A stretch of 64,000 bases of DNA from Nocardioides potassii (GCF_021648885.1 NZ_JAKJHZ010000012.1:1-64000); one strand, 5' to 3'; positions 7,298-18,751 are shown, numbered from the stretch's first letter. The notes: a model not told the origin generated them from the letters alone. Made by a program: numbers and translations.

Positions 7298-9027
7298 CCT
7301 CACGTCTCGGGCGTGCGCTTGCATCCGTGACCGGCTGCGCCCTCCTCGCGGCATGCACCTCCATGCCGACCGACGGGCCGGTGCGCGAGCCGCAGGTCTC
7401 CACCGCGACCGATGACGCCCCCGGCATCTCGTTCGACCCTCGCCCGCCGCAGGCGGGTGAGTCGCCGACCGACATCGTCGAGGGCTTCCTCGAGGCGATG
7501 AAGGCGACCCCGATCACCACGACGGTTGCGCGCCAGTTCCTGACCAGCGACGCGGCCGACGCCTGGGCACCCGAGGAGCAGGTCATCACCTACGCCGAGC
7601 CCGGGCCGCCGTCGGGCGAGGCCTTCGTGCAGGTGCCGCTGACCGACATCAACTTCTACGACGACCGCGGCGCGTGGCAGCGCTCGAGTCCCGGCCGCAC
7701 CCTCGAGCTGGGGCTGGTCCAGGAGGACGGCGAGTGGCGCATCGATGCGCTGCCGGACGCGTTGATCGTGCCCGAGTCGTGGTTCGGCGACCAGTACCAG
7801 CGGGAGTCGCTCTACTACCTCGACCCGACGGCGGAGGTCCTGGTCGCCGAGCCCGTCTACGTGCCGCGAGGCGACCGCTCGGCCTCGTCGCTGGTCCGTG
7901 GCCTGGTGACCCCGCTGCCGGCCGAGCTCACCGGCGTTGCCACCACCTTCTTCCCGGCGGGCACCCGCGACGGTCTCTCGGTGCCGATCATCGGCGGGAT
8001 CGCCGTGGTCGACCTGTCGGGTGACCCCGCTGCGGTCGACGAGGAGACCGGCCGACGCATGCTCGCGCAGCTGGCCTGGACCCTGCGCCAGGACCCGCGG
8101 GTGCGGGCGATCCAGCTCAGCGTCGGCGACCGCGCGATCACCGTCCCCGAGGGGTCCTCCGAGGGAGGGCTCGACGCCGGCAACCCGTTCGACCCGGACG
8201 GCCAGCGGCCGGACCCCGACCTGTACGCCCTCGAGGACGGCCGCGTCGTGAGCGGCACGATCGACGCGTTGGCGGGCACCCTCGGCCCGCTCGGCGGCGA
8301 CGGCTACGACGTGCGCTCGATCGGCGTGAGCATCTCGGGGTCGCACGTGGCGGCGGTCTCCACCAGCGGCACCGACCTCCTCCTCGCGCCCACCCAGGCG
8401 CCCGACGGCGAGGTGTCCACGCCCGTCCAGGGGGCGACGGACCTCGACACGCCCCACTGGGACTACCGCGACCGCATCTGGGTGCTCGACCGCGGTGCCG
8501 GCCGGGCCCGGGTCCTCGTCGTCACCGACGGGGTGGCGGGCGAGGTGACGGTGCCGGGGGTCACGGGCCGGTCCGTGAAGAAGATCCTCGTCTCGCGCGA
8601 CGGCAGCAGGCTGGTCGCCGTCGTCCGCGGGCGCGCGGCCGACCGCGTGGTGTCGACCCGGATCCTGCACGACGCCACCGGGACCGTCCTCGGCGCCACC
8701 CCGCTCCAGCAGCTCCCGCTGCCCGCCGAGGCCAGCCCCCGCGTCCGTGACGTCGGCTGGCGCTCGCCCACGTCGATCGCCGTGCTGCGCAAGATCAACG
8801 CGGACTTCTCGCTCGTGCGCACGGTCGCCGTCGAGGGGGCGCCCGGCGACGTCGAGACCGGGGGCGCCAACCTGGTCCGCGGCCCGACCCGCAGCCTCGT
8901 CTCGGCGCCGGTCGAGGGCAGCGACGTGTACGCCCTCGGGCCGAACCTGTTCGCCAACGTGGTCCGCCCCGAGCGGCCGGTCCCGACGCTGCCCGAGGGC
9001 CTGTCCGCCCTGACCTACGTCGGCTGA
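7294..9027 (+). CDS. lpqB: Lipoprotein LpqB
   Basis: This 577-residue lipoprotein has a signal peptide ending in the lipobox LLAAC with acylated Cys21. It contains a GerMN-like domain (about 165-290, with the typical TFFPAGTRDGLSVPIIGG and AVVDLSGDP stretch) and a C-terminal beta-propeller-like region. LpqB proteins bind the extracellular part of MtrB and alter its phosphorylation. The start overlaps the mtrB stop (ATGA at 7294-7297), as in other actinobacteria, so the sensor and its modulator are translationally coupled. Confidence 0.96.
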   Translation: MTSRLGRALASVTGCALLAACTSMPTDGPVREPQVSTATDDAPGISFDPRPPQAGESPTDIVEGFLEAMKATPITTTVARQFLTSDAADAWAPEEQVITYAEPGPPSGEAFVQVPLTDINFYDDRGAWQRSSPGRTLELGLVQEDGEWRIDALPDALIVPESWFGDQYQRESLYYLDPTAEVLVAEPVYVPRGDRSASSLVRGLVTPLPAELTGVATTFFPAGTRDGLSVPIIGGIAVVDLSGDPAAVDEETGRRMLAQLAWTLRQDPRVRAIQLSVGDRAITVPEGSSEGGLDAGNPFDPDGQRPDPDLYALEDGRVVSGTIDALAGTLGPLGGDGYDVRSIGVSISGSHVAAVSTSGTDLLLAPTQAPDGEVSTPVQGATDLDTPHWDYRDRIWVLDRGAGRARVLVVTDGVAGEVTVPGVTGRSVKKILVSRDGSRLVAVVRGRAADRVVSTRILHDATGTVLGATPLQQLPLPAEASPRVRDVGWRSPTSIAVLRKINADFSLVRTVAVEGAPGDVETGGANLVRGPTRSLVSAPVEGSDVYALGPNLFANVVRPERPVPTLPEGLSALTYVG

Positions 9028-9085
9028 TCCACAGGTCGCACCCGCCCGGTTGCCGTCGTACGTCCGTGGCTGCTGGCATGGTGAG

Positions 9086-9835
9086 GTGCTCGACGCCGCG
9101 CTCGACCTGTTCCTCGGGAGCCGGTGCGTCGGCTGCGACCAGCCCGGCCGGATGCTCTGCGGCCGCTGCCGCTCGGCCTTGTCCACCAGCGCACGCGTCG
9201 CCTGGCCGACCCCGGTCCCTGACGGCCTCGTGACGCCGTGGGCGACCGAGGTGTACGACGGTGCCGTCCGTGCGCTCGTCGTCGGGCACAAGGACCGTGG
9301 CCAGTGGGGCCACCGCCGGGTGCTCGGCGACCTGCTCGCCACGGCGGTGCTGGGAGCGACCGCCGCCCTCGACCCCGACGTCCCCGTGCTGCTCGTCCCG
9401 GTGCCGTCGCGGCCCGGCGCCGGGCGCCAGCGCGGTTACGAGGCGACCGCGGCCATGGTGCGTGCCGCGGCGGACGTCGTACGACGACAGCGGCCGGTCG
9501 CGGTCGCCCCGCTGCTCGTCTCCCGCGGCGCGGCCGACCAGGCCGGGCTCGACGCGGGTGGCCGGGCGGCCAACGTCGGGCACTCGATGACGTGCCCGGC
9601 GACGTCACTGGCACGCGCCGCCCGGCGCTGGCCGCGCGGTCACGTGGTGGTCTGCGACGACGTCGTCACCACGGGATCGACCGCCCGAGAGGCGCAGCGC
9701 GCGCTCGAGGCGGTGGGCCTGTGGCCCGTCGCCGTCGCGGCCGTCGCGGCCACCAGGCGGAGAGGTCGGGAGGTGGGGCCGGAGGTGGGTCGAGGCGTGG
9801 TCCCGACGGTTGGCCCGGGGGCCCGGAACGGCTAG
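9086..9835 (+). CDS. comF: ComF family phosphoribosyltransferase-like protein
   Basis: The protein starts VLDAALDLFLGSRCVGCDQPGRM and has a CxxC...CxxC zinc-ribbon-like N-terminus (CVGC, CGRC). A type I phosphoribosyltransferase domain follows, with the PRPP-binding motif VVVCDDVVTTGSTA near residue 205 and the preceding VPVPSRPGAGRQRGYE. ComF proteins act in DNA uptake in naturally competent bacteria, but the actinobacterial role is unproven. The start is uncertain: GTG at 9086 fits the usual family N-terminus, while an in-frame TTG at 9050 would add 12 residues; neither has a good ribosome binding site. The last 3 bases are also the start of a -10 hexamer for the downstream RNA/hpf transcript. 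Confidence 0.9.
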   Translation: MLDAALDLFLGSRCVGCDQPGRMLCGRCRSALSTSARVAWPTPVPDGLVTPWATEVYDGAVRALVVGHKDRGQWGHRRVLGDLLATAVLGATAALDPDVPVLLVPVPSRPGAGRQRGYEATAAMVRAAADVVRRQRPVAVAPLLVSRGAADQAGLDAGGRAANVGHSMTCPATSLARAARRWPRGHVVVCDDVVTTGSTAREAQRALEAVGLWPVAVAAVAATRRRGREVGPEVGRGVVPTVGPGARNG

Positions 9836-9838
9836 CGT
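9810..9838 (+). promoter_or_regulatory. Promoter for the hpf leader RNA
   Basis: TTGGCC at 9810-9815 and TAGCGT at 9833-9838 are separated by exactly 17 bases. The -10 overlaps the comF stop codon. Transcription would start near 9845, about 340 bases before the hpf start, producing the long structured leader described separately. Confidence 0.55.
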
Positions 9839-9849
9839 CATGTCATGGA

Positions 9850-10115
9850 GTCCGCCTGGGTCCGTGGTTGCGTCGCGAGGAGCTGTTCCTCGCGGCAAGC
9901 CGATGCCAGTCGCAGGCGAAACGGTCCACGTAAGTCCCTCGCGGGACGATCACGGTGCGGCTTAGAAGTAAGTCCTGCCTCGTCGTCGGCGTCATATGCG
10001 CCGGCAGCCGGGAGAAGGCCAGTAGTGGCGGAGAAGCTGCGAACGCCTCAGCAGGCGGTTGTGGGGTCGAAGACCAGGTCGGCCGGGCGGGCTCCATCCC
10101 ACCCTGCCCCGGCGT
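9850..10115 (+). ncRNA. Probable raiA-motif structured RNA upstream of hpf
   Basis: The 349-base gap between comF and hpf has no convincing gene but strong RNA character. Stems seen directly are CGCGAGGA/TCCTCGCG at 9874-9894, GTCCC/GGGAC closing a TCGC loop at 9934-9947, and CGGCG/CGCCG at 9987-10003. GTAAGTCC occurs twice (9930-9937 and 9968-9975). The raiA motif is a conserved actinobacterial and firmicute ncRNA found just upstream of raiA/hpf genes, exactly this position. I identify it from context and structure, not from a covariance-model hit, so the ends and class are estimates. Confidence 0.6.
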
Positions 10116-10184
10116 ACGCCCTCGCTGGGTGTGCGTCCGGGACCAATGGAGGGGTGCGGACGTTCGCTAGTTGAGGAGGTTCAC

Positions 10185-10811
10185 ATGGAGGTTGTGGTCA
10201 CGGGACGGCACTGCGAGGTGTCCGATCGCTTCCGCGAACATGTCTCGGAGAAGCTCAGTCGTCTGGAGAAGCACGACCACCGCATCATGCGGGTCCAGGT
10301 GGAGGTGGAGCTCGAGAAGAACCCCCGTCAGCACGACCGCGCGACGAAGGTCGAGCTCACCGCCTTCTCCAAGGGGCCGGTGATCCGGGCCGAGGCGGCC
10401 GCCGAGGACAAGATGGGCGCGCTGGACCTCGCCGTCGACAAGATGCAGGCCCAGATGCGCCGGGCGGCGGACCGACGCCGCGTCCACAAGGGTCGCAACG
10501 CCCACGTCGCCCTCGGCGAGGCGCTCGCGGGCATGCCCGAGGTGGAGGACGCCGCCGAGGACGACGGCGTCGTCGAGCGCCAGGTCGGCCCGATCACCGT
10601 CACCGGTGACGGCCCCCTCGTCGTCCGCGAGAAGTCGCACGGGGCGAGCCCGATGACCCTCGACCAGGCCCTCTACGAGATGGAGCTCGTGGGGCACGAC
10701 TTCTACCTCTTCGTCGACAAGGAGAGCGAGCGCCCGTCGGTGGTCTACCGCCGCCGCGGCTACGACTACGGCGTCATCTCGCTGGACGTCGACGGCGATT
10801 CGCCCGCCTGA
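10185..10811 (+). CDS. hpf: Ribosome hibernation-promoting factor, long form
   Basis: This 208-residue protein is a long-form hibernation factor (HPF/RaiA). Residues 1-100 form the S30AE domain (MEVVVTGRHCEVSDRFREHV, ATKVELTAFSKGPVIRAEAA). An acidic linker (about 110-145) leads to the C-terminal dimerization domain with MTLDQALYEMELVGHDFYLF and VVYRRRGYDYGVISL. Long HPF dimerizes 70S ribosomes into inactive 100S particles in stationary phase or hypoxia. The ATG at 10185 follows a strong GAGGAGG site. It lies downstream of a long structured leader, which may regulate it. Confidence 0.97.
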   Translation: MEVVVTGRHCEVSDRFREHVSEKLSRLEKHDHRIMRVQVEVELEKNPRQHDRATKVELTAFSKGPVIRAEAAAEDKMGALDLAVDKMQAQMRRAADRRRVHKGRNAHVALGEALAGMPEVEDAAEDDGVVERQVGPITVTGDGPLVVREKSHGASPMTLDQALYEMELVGHDFYLFVDKESERPSVVYRRRGYDYGVISLDVDGDSPA

Positions 10812-10862
10812 GGCCAGCGTTCCTGCCACGCCCTGGTCACGCGCGCATGACATGATGCGCGC

Positions 10863-11549
10863 GTGACCGAGGCACAAGGAACACCGTCAGGCACCGAACC
10901 CGTCCGCGTCCTGGTCGTCGACGACCAGGAGCTGTTCCGCCGCGGCCTGATCATGCTGCTGAGCGGTGACACCGACATCGAGGTCGTCGGCGAGGCGTCC
11001 GACGGCATCACCGCCACCGAGCTGGCGGTCAAGACCGCGCCGGACGTGATCCTCCTCGACGTCCGCATGCCGCGCCGCACCGGCGTGGAGGCCTGTCGCG
11101 GCATCAAGGAGGCCGTGCCGTCGGCCAAGATCATCATGCTCACCGTCTCCGACGAGGAGGCCGACCTCTACGAGTCGGTCAAGAACGGCGCCTCGGGCTA
11201 CCTGCTGAAGGACTCCTCGATCGAGGAGGTCGCGCAGGCGATCCGCGTCGTCAACGAGGGCCAGTCGCTGATCAGCCCGTCGATGGCGGTCAAGCTGATC
11301 GACGAGTTCAAGCAGATGTCGAAGCCCGAGCGCGAGCAGGGACCGGCGCTGCGCCTCACCGACCGCGAGCTCGAGGTGCTGCGACTGGTGGCCAAGGGGC
11401 TCAACAACCGCGAGGTGGCCAAGGAGCTCTTCATCTCCGAGAACACCGTGAAGAACCACGTGCGCAACATCCTGGAGAAGCTCCAGCTCCACTCGCGCAT
11501 GGAGGCCGTCATGTACGCCATGCGCGAGAAGCTCCTCGACCTGCCCTGA
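10863..11549 (+). CDS. Orphan NarL/FixJ-family response regulator
   Basis: This 228-residue response regulator has a receiver domain (about 14-130; acidic pair Asp20/Asp21, phosphoacceptor Asp66 in [11 protein letters not shown], Lys in YLLKDSS) and a LuxR-type helix-turn-helix at about 160-220 ([32 protein letters not shown]). No kinase gene is adjacent. A similar orphan regulator occupies the same position between hpf and secA in Streptomyces, so the locus is conserved. Target genes are unknown. The GTG at 10863 is the likely start, since a CATGAT hexamer ends 6 bases upstream and no ribosome binding site is present (leaderless). Confidence 0.92.
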   Translation: MTEAQGTPSGTEPVRVLVVDDQELFRRGLIMLLSGDTDIEVVGEASDGITATELAVKTAPDVILLDVRMPRRTGVEACRGIKEAVPSAKIIMLTVSDEEADLYESVKNGASGYLLKDSSIEEVAQAIRVVNEGQSLISPSMAVKLIDEFKQMSKPEREQGPALRLTDRELEVLRLVAKGLNNREVAKELFISENTVKNHVRNILEKLQLHSRMEAVMYAMREKLLDLP

Positions 11550-11556
11550 GGTCCTC

Positions 11557-12798
11557 GTGGACCAGCTGACCCGGCGCCAGGCCCGCCGCATCGCGCTCGC
11601 CGCGCAGGGCTTCACCGACCGTGCGCACGCCACGCCGGCGGCGAGGACGCTCGAGCGTACGGTCGCGCGCACCGGTGTGCTCCAGGTCGATTCGGTCAAC
11701 GTGCTGCAGCGCGCCCACTACATGCCGCTCTACTCGCGGATGGGTCCCTACGACGTCGACCTCCTGCGTCGCGCCTCCACCACGGGCGGGCGGCGTGCGC
11801 GCCACCTCGTGGAGTACTGGGCGCACGTCCAGGCGCTGATGCCGGTCGAGCTGTGGCCGCTCATGCGCCACCGGATGGAGAAGTACCGCGCCGAGCGCGG
11901 CAAGTGGGGCTTCGTGGCCTCCGACCCCGGCCTCGAGCGGCGGGTGCTCGACGCCGTACGCGACCGCGGTCCGGTGACGGCCCGCGACCTCGAGGACGAG
12001 TTCAGCACCGGCCCGCGGACCAAGGAGCACTGGGGCTGGAACTGGTCGGAGGCCCGCAAGGTCCTCGACTACCTCTTCCTCGTCGGTGACGTCGCGATCG
12101 GCGGGCGCACCAGCCAGTTCGAGGTGGTCTACGACCTGCCCGAGCGCGTCCTGCCCGCCGCGGTGCTCGACGCCCCGACCCCGTCGCCGCAGGACGCCGT
12201 CACCGAGCTGGTCCGCCGGGCGGCCCGCTCGCACGGCGTGGCGAGCGGCGCCGACCTCGCCGACTACTACCGCCTGCGCCTCCAGCCCGCCCCCGGCAAG
12301 CCGAGCACCAAGGTCGCGATCGATGAGCTGGTGGAGTCCGGGGAGCTGGTGCCGGTCAAGGTGCAGGGCTGGAAGCGGCAGGGCTACCTCCACCGTGACG
12401 CCCGGCTGCCACGCCGCGTGGGCGCCCGCACGCTGCTCAGCCCGTTCGACCCGGTCGTGTGGGAGCGCGAGCGCACCGAGGCGCTGTTCGACTTCTTCTA
12501 CCGCATCGAGATCTACGTCCCCGCCGACAAGCGGGTCCACGGCTACTACGTGCTGCCCTTCCTCCTGGGCGACGAGCTCGTGGCCCGGGTCGACCTCAAG
12601 GCGGACCGGGCGGCCCGGGTGCTCCTGGTCCCGGGGGCGTTCGCCGAGGACGGTGCGCCCGCCGACACCGCCGAGGAGCTGGCGGCCGAGCTGCACCGGC
12701 TGGCCGGGTGGCTGGATCTCGACGACGTGGTCGTCGGGGGCCGCGGTGACCTCGCGGAGCCCCTGCGGCACGCATTGGGAGCCGCGTTGAGGCGGTAG
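11557..12798 (+). CDS. YcaQ/AlkZ-family winged-helix DNA glycosylase-like protein
   Basis: This 413-residue protein belongs to the HTH_42 family (YcaQ/AlkX, AlkZ), DNA glycosylases that remove bulky alkyl adducts and unhook interstrand crosslinks. The N-terminal segment VLQVDSVNVLQRAHYMPLYS contains QVD, matching the Q-hydrophobic-D catalytic motif of the YcaQ-like branch rather than the QxQ of AlkZ. Tandem winged-helix regions and the LSPFDPVVWERERTEALFDF signature of the family follow. The GTG start lies 7 bases after the response regulator stop, so the two genes are probably cotranscribed. Activity on DNA is inferred from the family. Confidence 0.88.
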   Translation: MDQLTRRQARRIALAAQGFTDRAHATPAARTLERTVARTGVLQVDSVNVLQRAHYMPLYSRMGPYDVDLLRRASTTGGRRARHLVEYWAHVQALMPVELWPLMRHRMEKYRAERGKWGFVASDPGLERRVLDAVRDRGPVTARDLEDEFSTGPRTKEHWGWNWSEARKVLDYLFLVGDVAIGGRTSQFEVVYDLPERVLPAAVLDAPTPSPQDAVTELVRRAARSHGVASGADLADYYRLRLQPAPGKPSTKVAIDELVESGELVPVKVQGWKRQGYLHRDARLPRRVGARTLLSPFDPVVWERERTEALFDFFYRIEIYVPADKRVHGYYVLPFLLGDELVARVDLKADRAARVLLVPGAFAEDGAPADTAEELAAELHRLAGWLDLDDVVVGGRGDLAEPLRHALGAALRR

Positions 12799-12813
12799 GT
12801 ACAGTTACCACTC

Positions 12814-15651
<2,838 letters not shown>

Positions 15652-15652
15652 G

Positions 15653-16171
15653 TCAGCCCCAGGCGATCGCGACGCACTGCCAGCGGTCCCGCACGACCTC
15701 GAAGCGTGCGGCGACCGCCCGCGAGCGGCGGCCGTAGCGCACGTGGGCGCTCGCCTCGACGGCGTCGGTGCGGACCATCGCGGTGCGTACGCCGACCACG
15801 ACGGGGCGGGCCGGGTGGGGTCCTCGGACCTGACCGGGGGCCGTGCCGAGGGCGGTCGTGATCGCGCGCGAGCGCGCCGTGAGGTCGTCGTACACCTCGG
15901 GGACGCAGTGGCGCAGCACCTGCGCGACCGGCCGGTCGCCTGCGGCGATCTCGACGGTCGCCTGGAGGTAGCGCCCGACGAACGCGTCGACGTGGCTTCG
16001 CTCGGCGGCCGCGACGGGCACCAGGTCGAGGGTGCGGGTGCTGCGCACCCGCAGGCGTGGGGGAGCGGTGCGCGGGGTGAGGTCGAGTGCGAGCGATCCC
16101 TGCACGCTCGTCATCGGTGCGGGCGTGCGCAGCGGGATCACCCGTGCGTGCTCGCAGTGCGTGTCGCTCAT
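15653..16171 (-). CDS. Rv3235-like conserved actinobacterial protein
   Basis: This 172-residue protein resembles the Rv3235 family, small actinobacterial proteins of unknown function found near secA. The N-terminal third is proline/arginine-rich and probably disordered. The C-terminal part has the family-like core FVGRYLQATVEIAAGDRPVA, QVLRHCVPEVYDDL and a final RWQCVAIAWG strand. Fold and role are not known to me. The ATG at 16171 overlaps the stop of the LysM gene (ATGA), so the two form an operon transcribed toward secA. The stop is 1 base from the secA stop (convergent). Confidence 0.82.
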   Translation of the reverse strand: MSDTHCEHARVIPLRTPAPMTSVQGSLALDLTPRTAPPRLRVRSTRTLDLVPVAAAERSHVDAFVGRYLQATVEIAAGDRPVAQVLRHCVPEVYDDLTARSRAITTALGTAPGQVRGPHPARPVVVGVRTAMVRTDAVEASAHVRYGRRSRAVAARFEVVRDRWQCVAIAWG

Positions 16172-16833
16172 GGTCGGTCTCCGTCCTGGTCGATCGAGGT
16201 GTGGGTGGGTCCGGGCAGGCGGAGCACCTGTCCCGGGAGGATGAGGTCGGGGTCGTCGCCCACGACGTCCCGGTTGGCTCGCCAGATGAGGCGCCACCGC
16301 TCGTCGAGCGAGCCGGTGCCGGGGTGGGCCAGCGCGATGGAGGAGAGCGAGTCGCCGGGGCGTACGACGTAGGTGGCGCCGGTCGCCGGTGACGCTGCCT
16401 GCTGCGGTGGCGGCCGAGGTGACGTGCGGTGACGCGCGGGGGCGGCCGCTCGCTCGGGGAGCGGTAGGCCGGCCAGCAGCTCGCTCCCGTCCCCTCCGGC
16501 CGCCATCGCGGGCACGCTGGTGCCGGCCACGACCGCCACGCCGCACGCGACGAGCACCAGGCGCCTCGTCGCCCCGCCGGCCGACACCCGGCCGCGGAGC
16601 AGGTCGACGACCGTGGCCGTCGTGACGAGCCACAGCCAGCCGAGTGCGAGCGCCAATGCGGTCGCGCACGCGGCGACCACGACCTCGTCGACCTCGGCGA
16701 CCCCGTCGACCGCCGCGGCCGAGCGGGTCGCCGCCCACGCGCCGGGCACAGTGGCGACCGCGAGCACGGCCGCGCCGCTGACGGCCAGCCAGACGGCGAG
16801 CGGTCGGAAGAGCGGAGCCGGGACCCGAGACAT
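16168..16833 (-). CDS. LysM-domain membrane protein
   Basis: This 221-residue protein has hydrophobic segments at about residues 9-33, 46-70 and 85-110. A proline-rich linker and a C-terminal LysM domain (about 153-207; YVVRPGDSLSSIALAHPG and LILPGQVLRLPG) follow. LysM domains bind peptidoglycan GlcNAc, so the protein may tether something at the wall. The ATG at 16833 has GAAAGG upstream; an in-frame ATG at 16872 would add 13 basic residues but would overlap the predicted -10. It is divergent from the DUF222/HNH gene and overlaps the downstream Rv3235-like gene by 4 bases. Confidence 0.87.
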   Translation of the reverse strand: MSRVPAPLFRPLAVWLAVSGAAVLAVATVPGAWAATRSAAAVDGVAEVDEVVVAACATALALALGWLWLVTTATVVDLLRGRVSAGGATRRLVLVACGVAVVAGTSVPAMAAGGDGSELLAGLPLPERAAAPARHRTSPRPPPQQAASPATGATYVVRPGDSLSSIALAHPGTGSLDERWRLIWRANRDVVGDDPDLILPGQVLRLPGPTHTSIDQDGDRP

Positions 16834-16866
16834 CACACGAACCTTTCGTTTGCGTGTGTTTGCCTC

Positions 16867-16895
16867 ATTCAACGTGCTTTAGCGACAGCCGTCAA
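16867..16895 (-). promoter_or_regulatory. Promoter of the LysM/Rv3235-like operon
   Basis: On the minus strand TTGACG (16895-16890) and TTGAAT (16872-16867) are 17 bases apart, close to the sigma-70/SigA consensus. The transcript would start about 25-30 bases before the ATG at 16833 and include the GAAAGG ribosome binding site. Confidence 0.65.
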
Positions 16896-16950
16896 CGGCT
16901 TGCCGGAGGCTGTGGATGGACGCGCCACGGCCGCCTCCGCCAGTGCCGTG

Positions 16951-16994
16951 TTGACGACCGGGGGATCATCTGTGACAATAGAACGCATGTTCGA
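16951..16994 (+). promoter_or_regulatory. Promoter with LexA/SOS box for the DUF222/HNH gene
   Basis: TTGACG at 16951-16956 and GACAAT at 16974-16979 have a 17-base spacer. Immediately after and overlapping the -10 is TAGAAC-GCAT-GTTCGA (16979-16994), one mismatch from the TCGAAC-N4-GTTCGA LexA consensus. A bound repressor would block the start site. The predicted start falls on an ATG (16987) that opens a three-codon frame (Met-Phe-Asp-stop) ending just before the ribosome binding site AGGAGG of the real gene. Confidence 0.8.
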
Positions 16995-17010
16995 TTAGCG
17001 AGGAGGCGAG

Positions 17011-18342
17011 ATGGCGAACAGGTCGAACAGCGTGGGCGAGCTCCACGCAGTTGCCGACCTCCTGGCGACGCTCGTTCCCTCGGGCGACGGCGGTGTCGAC
17101 CTCCTCGACCAGCTCGACGCCCTCGAGCGCGTCAAGTCGGCGGCCGCGGCGGCCCAGGTCGTCGTGACGGCCGCCTTCGCCGATGCCGCGGACACCGAGG
17201 CAGAGACGGTTCCCGGTCGACGTACGCCACCGCGGGCGATGTCGATCGGCGCCGAGGTCGCGCTCGCCACGCTGGCCAGCCCCTACTCCGGCGAGCAACG
17301 AGTTCTCCTCTCGCGTCGCCTGCGCGACGACCTCCCCCTCGCCTTGGCCGCACTCCGGCGAGGCGAGCTGACCGAGGACCGAGCCTTCGCGATCGCTCGC
17401 GAGGTCGCACACCTCGATCCCGAGCAGCGGCGTCGTGTCGACCACGACCTCGGTCCGCAGCTTCCCGGCCTCGGCGACCTCCGGCTCCGGCAGGCCGTAC
17501 GCCGCTCCTGCCTGACGGTCGCGGCCGACGCCGAGACTCGTCGATACCGCCGCGCCCGCGCCGACCGTCGCGTGGGGAGCCGCCAGCTCGATGACGGCAC
17601 GGGACAGCTCGTCGCCACGCTCCCGCTCGAAGACCTCGCCGCCGTGCGTGCCGCGCTCGACGCCGCCGCGGCGAAGGCCCGGGCAGACGCCGACGAGCGC
17701 ACCGCCGGGCAGGTCCGCGCCGACACCCTTGTCGCCCGCATCACCGGGACCGATCCCGCCACCGACGTCGCCTCGGTGCGGGTCAACCTCGTCATCGGAG
17801 TCGAGTCACTGCTCGGCGCCGGCACCGAACCCGGACTCCTCCCGGGTGTGGGGCCTCTGCCGGCCGCTCTCTGCACCGACCTGGTCCGCAGCGCCAGCGC
17901 CGCGGCGAAGGCCACCCTGCGCAGGCTGTTCGTGGCGCCTGGCGAGCGTGCCCTGGTGGCAATGGAGTCGACCAGCCGCACCTTCGACGGCCTCCTCGCC
18001 GAGTTCCTCGACCTCCGCGACGGCGGCACCTGTCGCACCCCGGGCTGCAACGCAGCGATCCGCCACCACGACCACGTCGCCCGCGCCGCCGACGGCGGAC
18101 GCACCACGTCCGACAACGGCCAGGGGTTGTGCGAGCGCTGCAACTACGTCAAGGAGACCCCCGGCTGGACCTCCTGGGTCGTCCACCCCGGCCACGCCGG
18201 CCTCCACGAGGTCCACGGGGTCACCGAGCACCTCCGGATCATCAGGTCCACCTCGCCACCGCTACCCGGCGGTGCCGCGGGGGCGCCCGCCTACTCGCCC
18301 GCCGAGCTGCAGCTCGCCAGCACGCTCACGCTGGTGGCCTGA
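17011..18342 (+). CDS. DUF222/HNH endonuclease family protein (13E12-repeat type)
   Basis: This 443-residue protein has an N-terminal DUF222 helical domain (about 1-300, including LDQLDALERVKSAAAAAQVV and LPLALAALRRGELTEDRAFA). Its C-terminal HNH nuclease module is at about 343-390, with CRTPGCNAAIRHHDHV, the ADGGRTTSDNGQGLCERCN core and two CxxC-type zinc ligands pairs. The catalytic His and Asn are present, so it appears intact. The ATG at 17011 has AGGAGG at 17001-17006. Promoter and LexA-like box directly upstream suggest DNA-damage induction, as for mycobacterial 13E12 genes. A related gene begins at 307. Function is not established for the family. Confidence 0.92.
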   Translation: MANRSNSVGELHAVADLLATLVPSGDGGVDLLDQLDALERVKSAAAAAQVVVTAAFADAADTEAETVPGRRTPPRAMSIGAEVALATLASPYSGEQRVLLSRRLRDDLPLALAALRRGELTEDRAFAIAREVAHLDPEQRRRVDHDLGPQLPGLGDLRLRQAVRRSCLTVAADAETRRYRRARADRRVGSRQLDDGTGQLVATLPLEDLAAVRAALDAAAAKARADADERTAGQVRADTLVARITGTDPATDVASVRVNLVIGVESLLGAGTEPGLLPGVGPLPAALCTDLVRSASAAAKATLRRLFVAPGERALVAMESTSRTFDGLLAEFLDLRDGGTCRTPGCNAAIRHHDHVARAADGGRTTSDNGQGLCERCNYVKETPGWTSWVVHPGHAGLHEVHGVTEHLRIIRSTSPPLPGGAAGAPAYSPAELQLASTLTLVA

Positions 18343-18456
18343 TCGGGACGACTCGGTCGCACACGTCAGTCGTGTGTCCCGCCCGCCTGTCGGCGCACCC
18401 TCGCGGTCATGGCGGCAGATCCGGATGTTCTCCGCTTCGACTGGGACACTCATCTC

Positions 18457-18708
18457 ATGTCCAAGTATCAAGTGGGCTCGCGCGTTCAGGCGATACAAGA
18501 CCCGGACTTCGGGCCAGGACCTTGGCCTGCGGAGCCCACCGGAGAGATCACGTCGTCGCCTGATGGTTCGGCCTTCACCGAGGTTGACACGAGACAGGGC
18601 ACCGAGCGGATGTGGTGGGTCACGTTTGATGAGCCACAGCATGACGCTGACGGCGACGGTCCGTACAAGTCAGCGCAAGTTCTTGAGCGGTATCTACGCC
18701 CTGCCTGA
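18457..18708 (+). CDS. Small hypothetical protein
   Basis: This is an 83-residue protein I do not recognise. It begins MSKYQVGSRVQAIQDPDFGP and is predicted to be a compact beta protein (GTERMWWVTFDEPQ, SAQVLERYLRPA), resembling small SH3-like barrels in pattern only. Start choice: the ATG at 18457 follows GACACT (18445-18450) by 6 bases and lacks a ribosome binding site, consistent with the leaderless starts common in this window. An upstream ATG at 18409 is possible. Local GC content is visibly lower than in neighbours, which may indicate recent acquisition. Confidence 0.65.
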   Translation: MSKYQVGSRVQAIQDPDFGPGPWPAEPTGEITSSPDGSAFTEVDTRQGTERMWWVTFDEPQHDADGDGPYKSAQVLERYLRPA

Positions 18709-18751
18709 CATCGCTGGAGTCCGGGAGGATGATCGCGGCAGAACCGGATGC

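Noticed and set aside
3413-7354. A 1313-codon open frame on the minus strand opposite ahcY-mtrA-mtrB.
   Set aside because: Its translation is Arg/Asp/Gly/Val-rich with no family signature. High GC content leaves antisense frames open, and the plus-strand genes are certain.
9050-9085. TTG at 9050 as the comF start.
   Set aside because: It is possible but rare, lacks a ribosome binding site and adds 12 residues; GTG 9086 fits the usual family N-terminus better. The choice is not certain.
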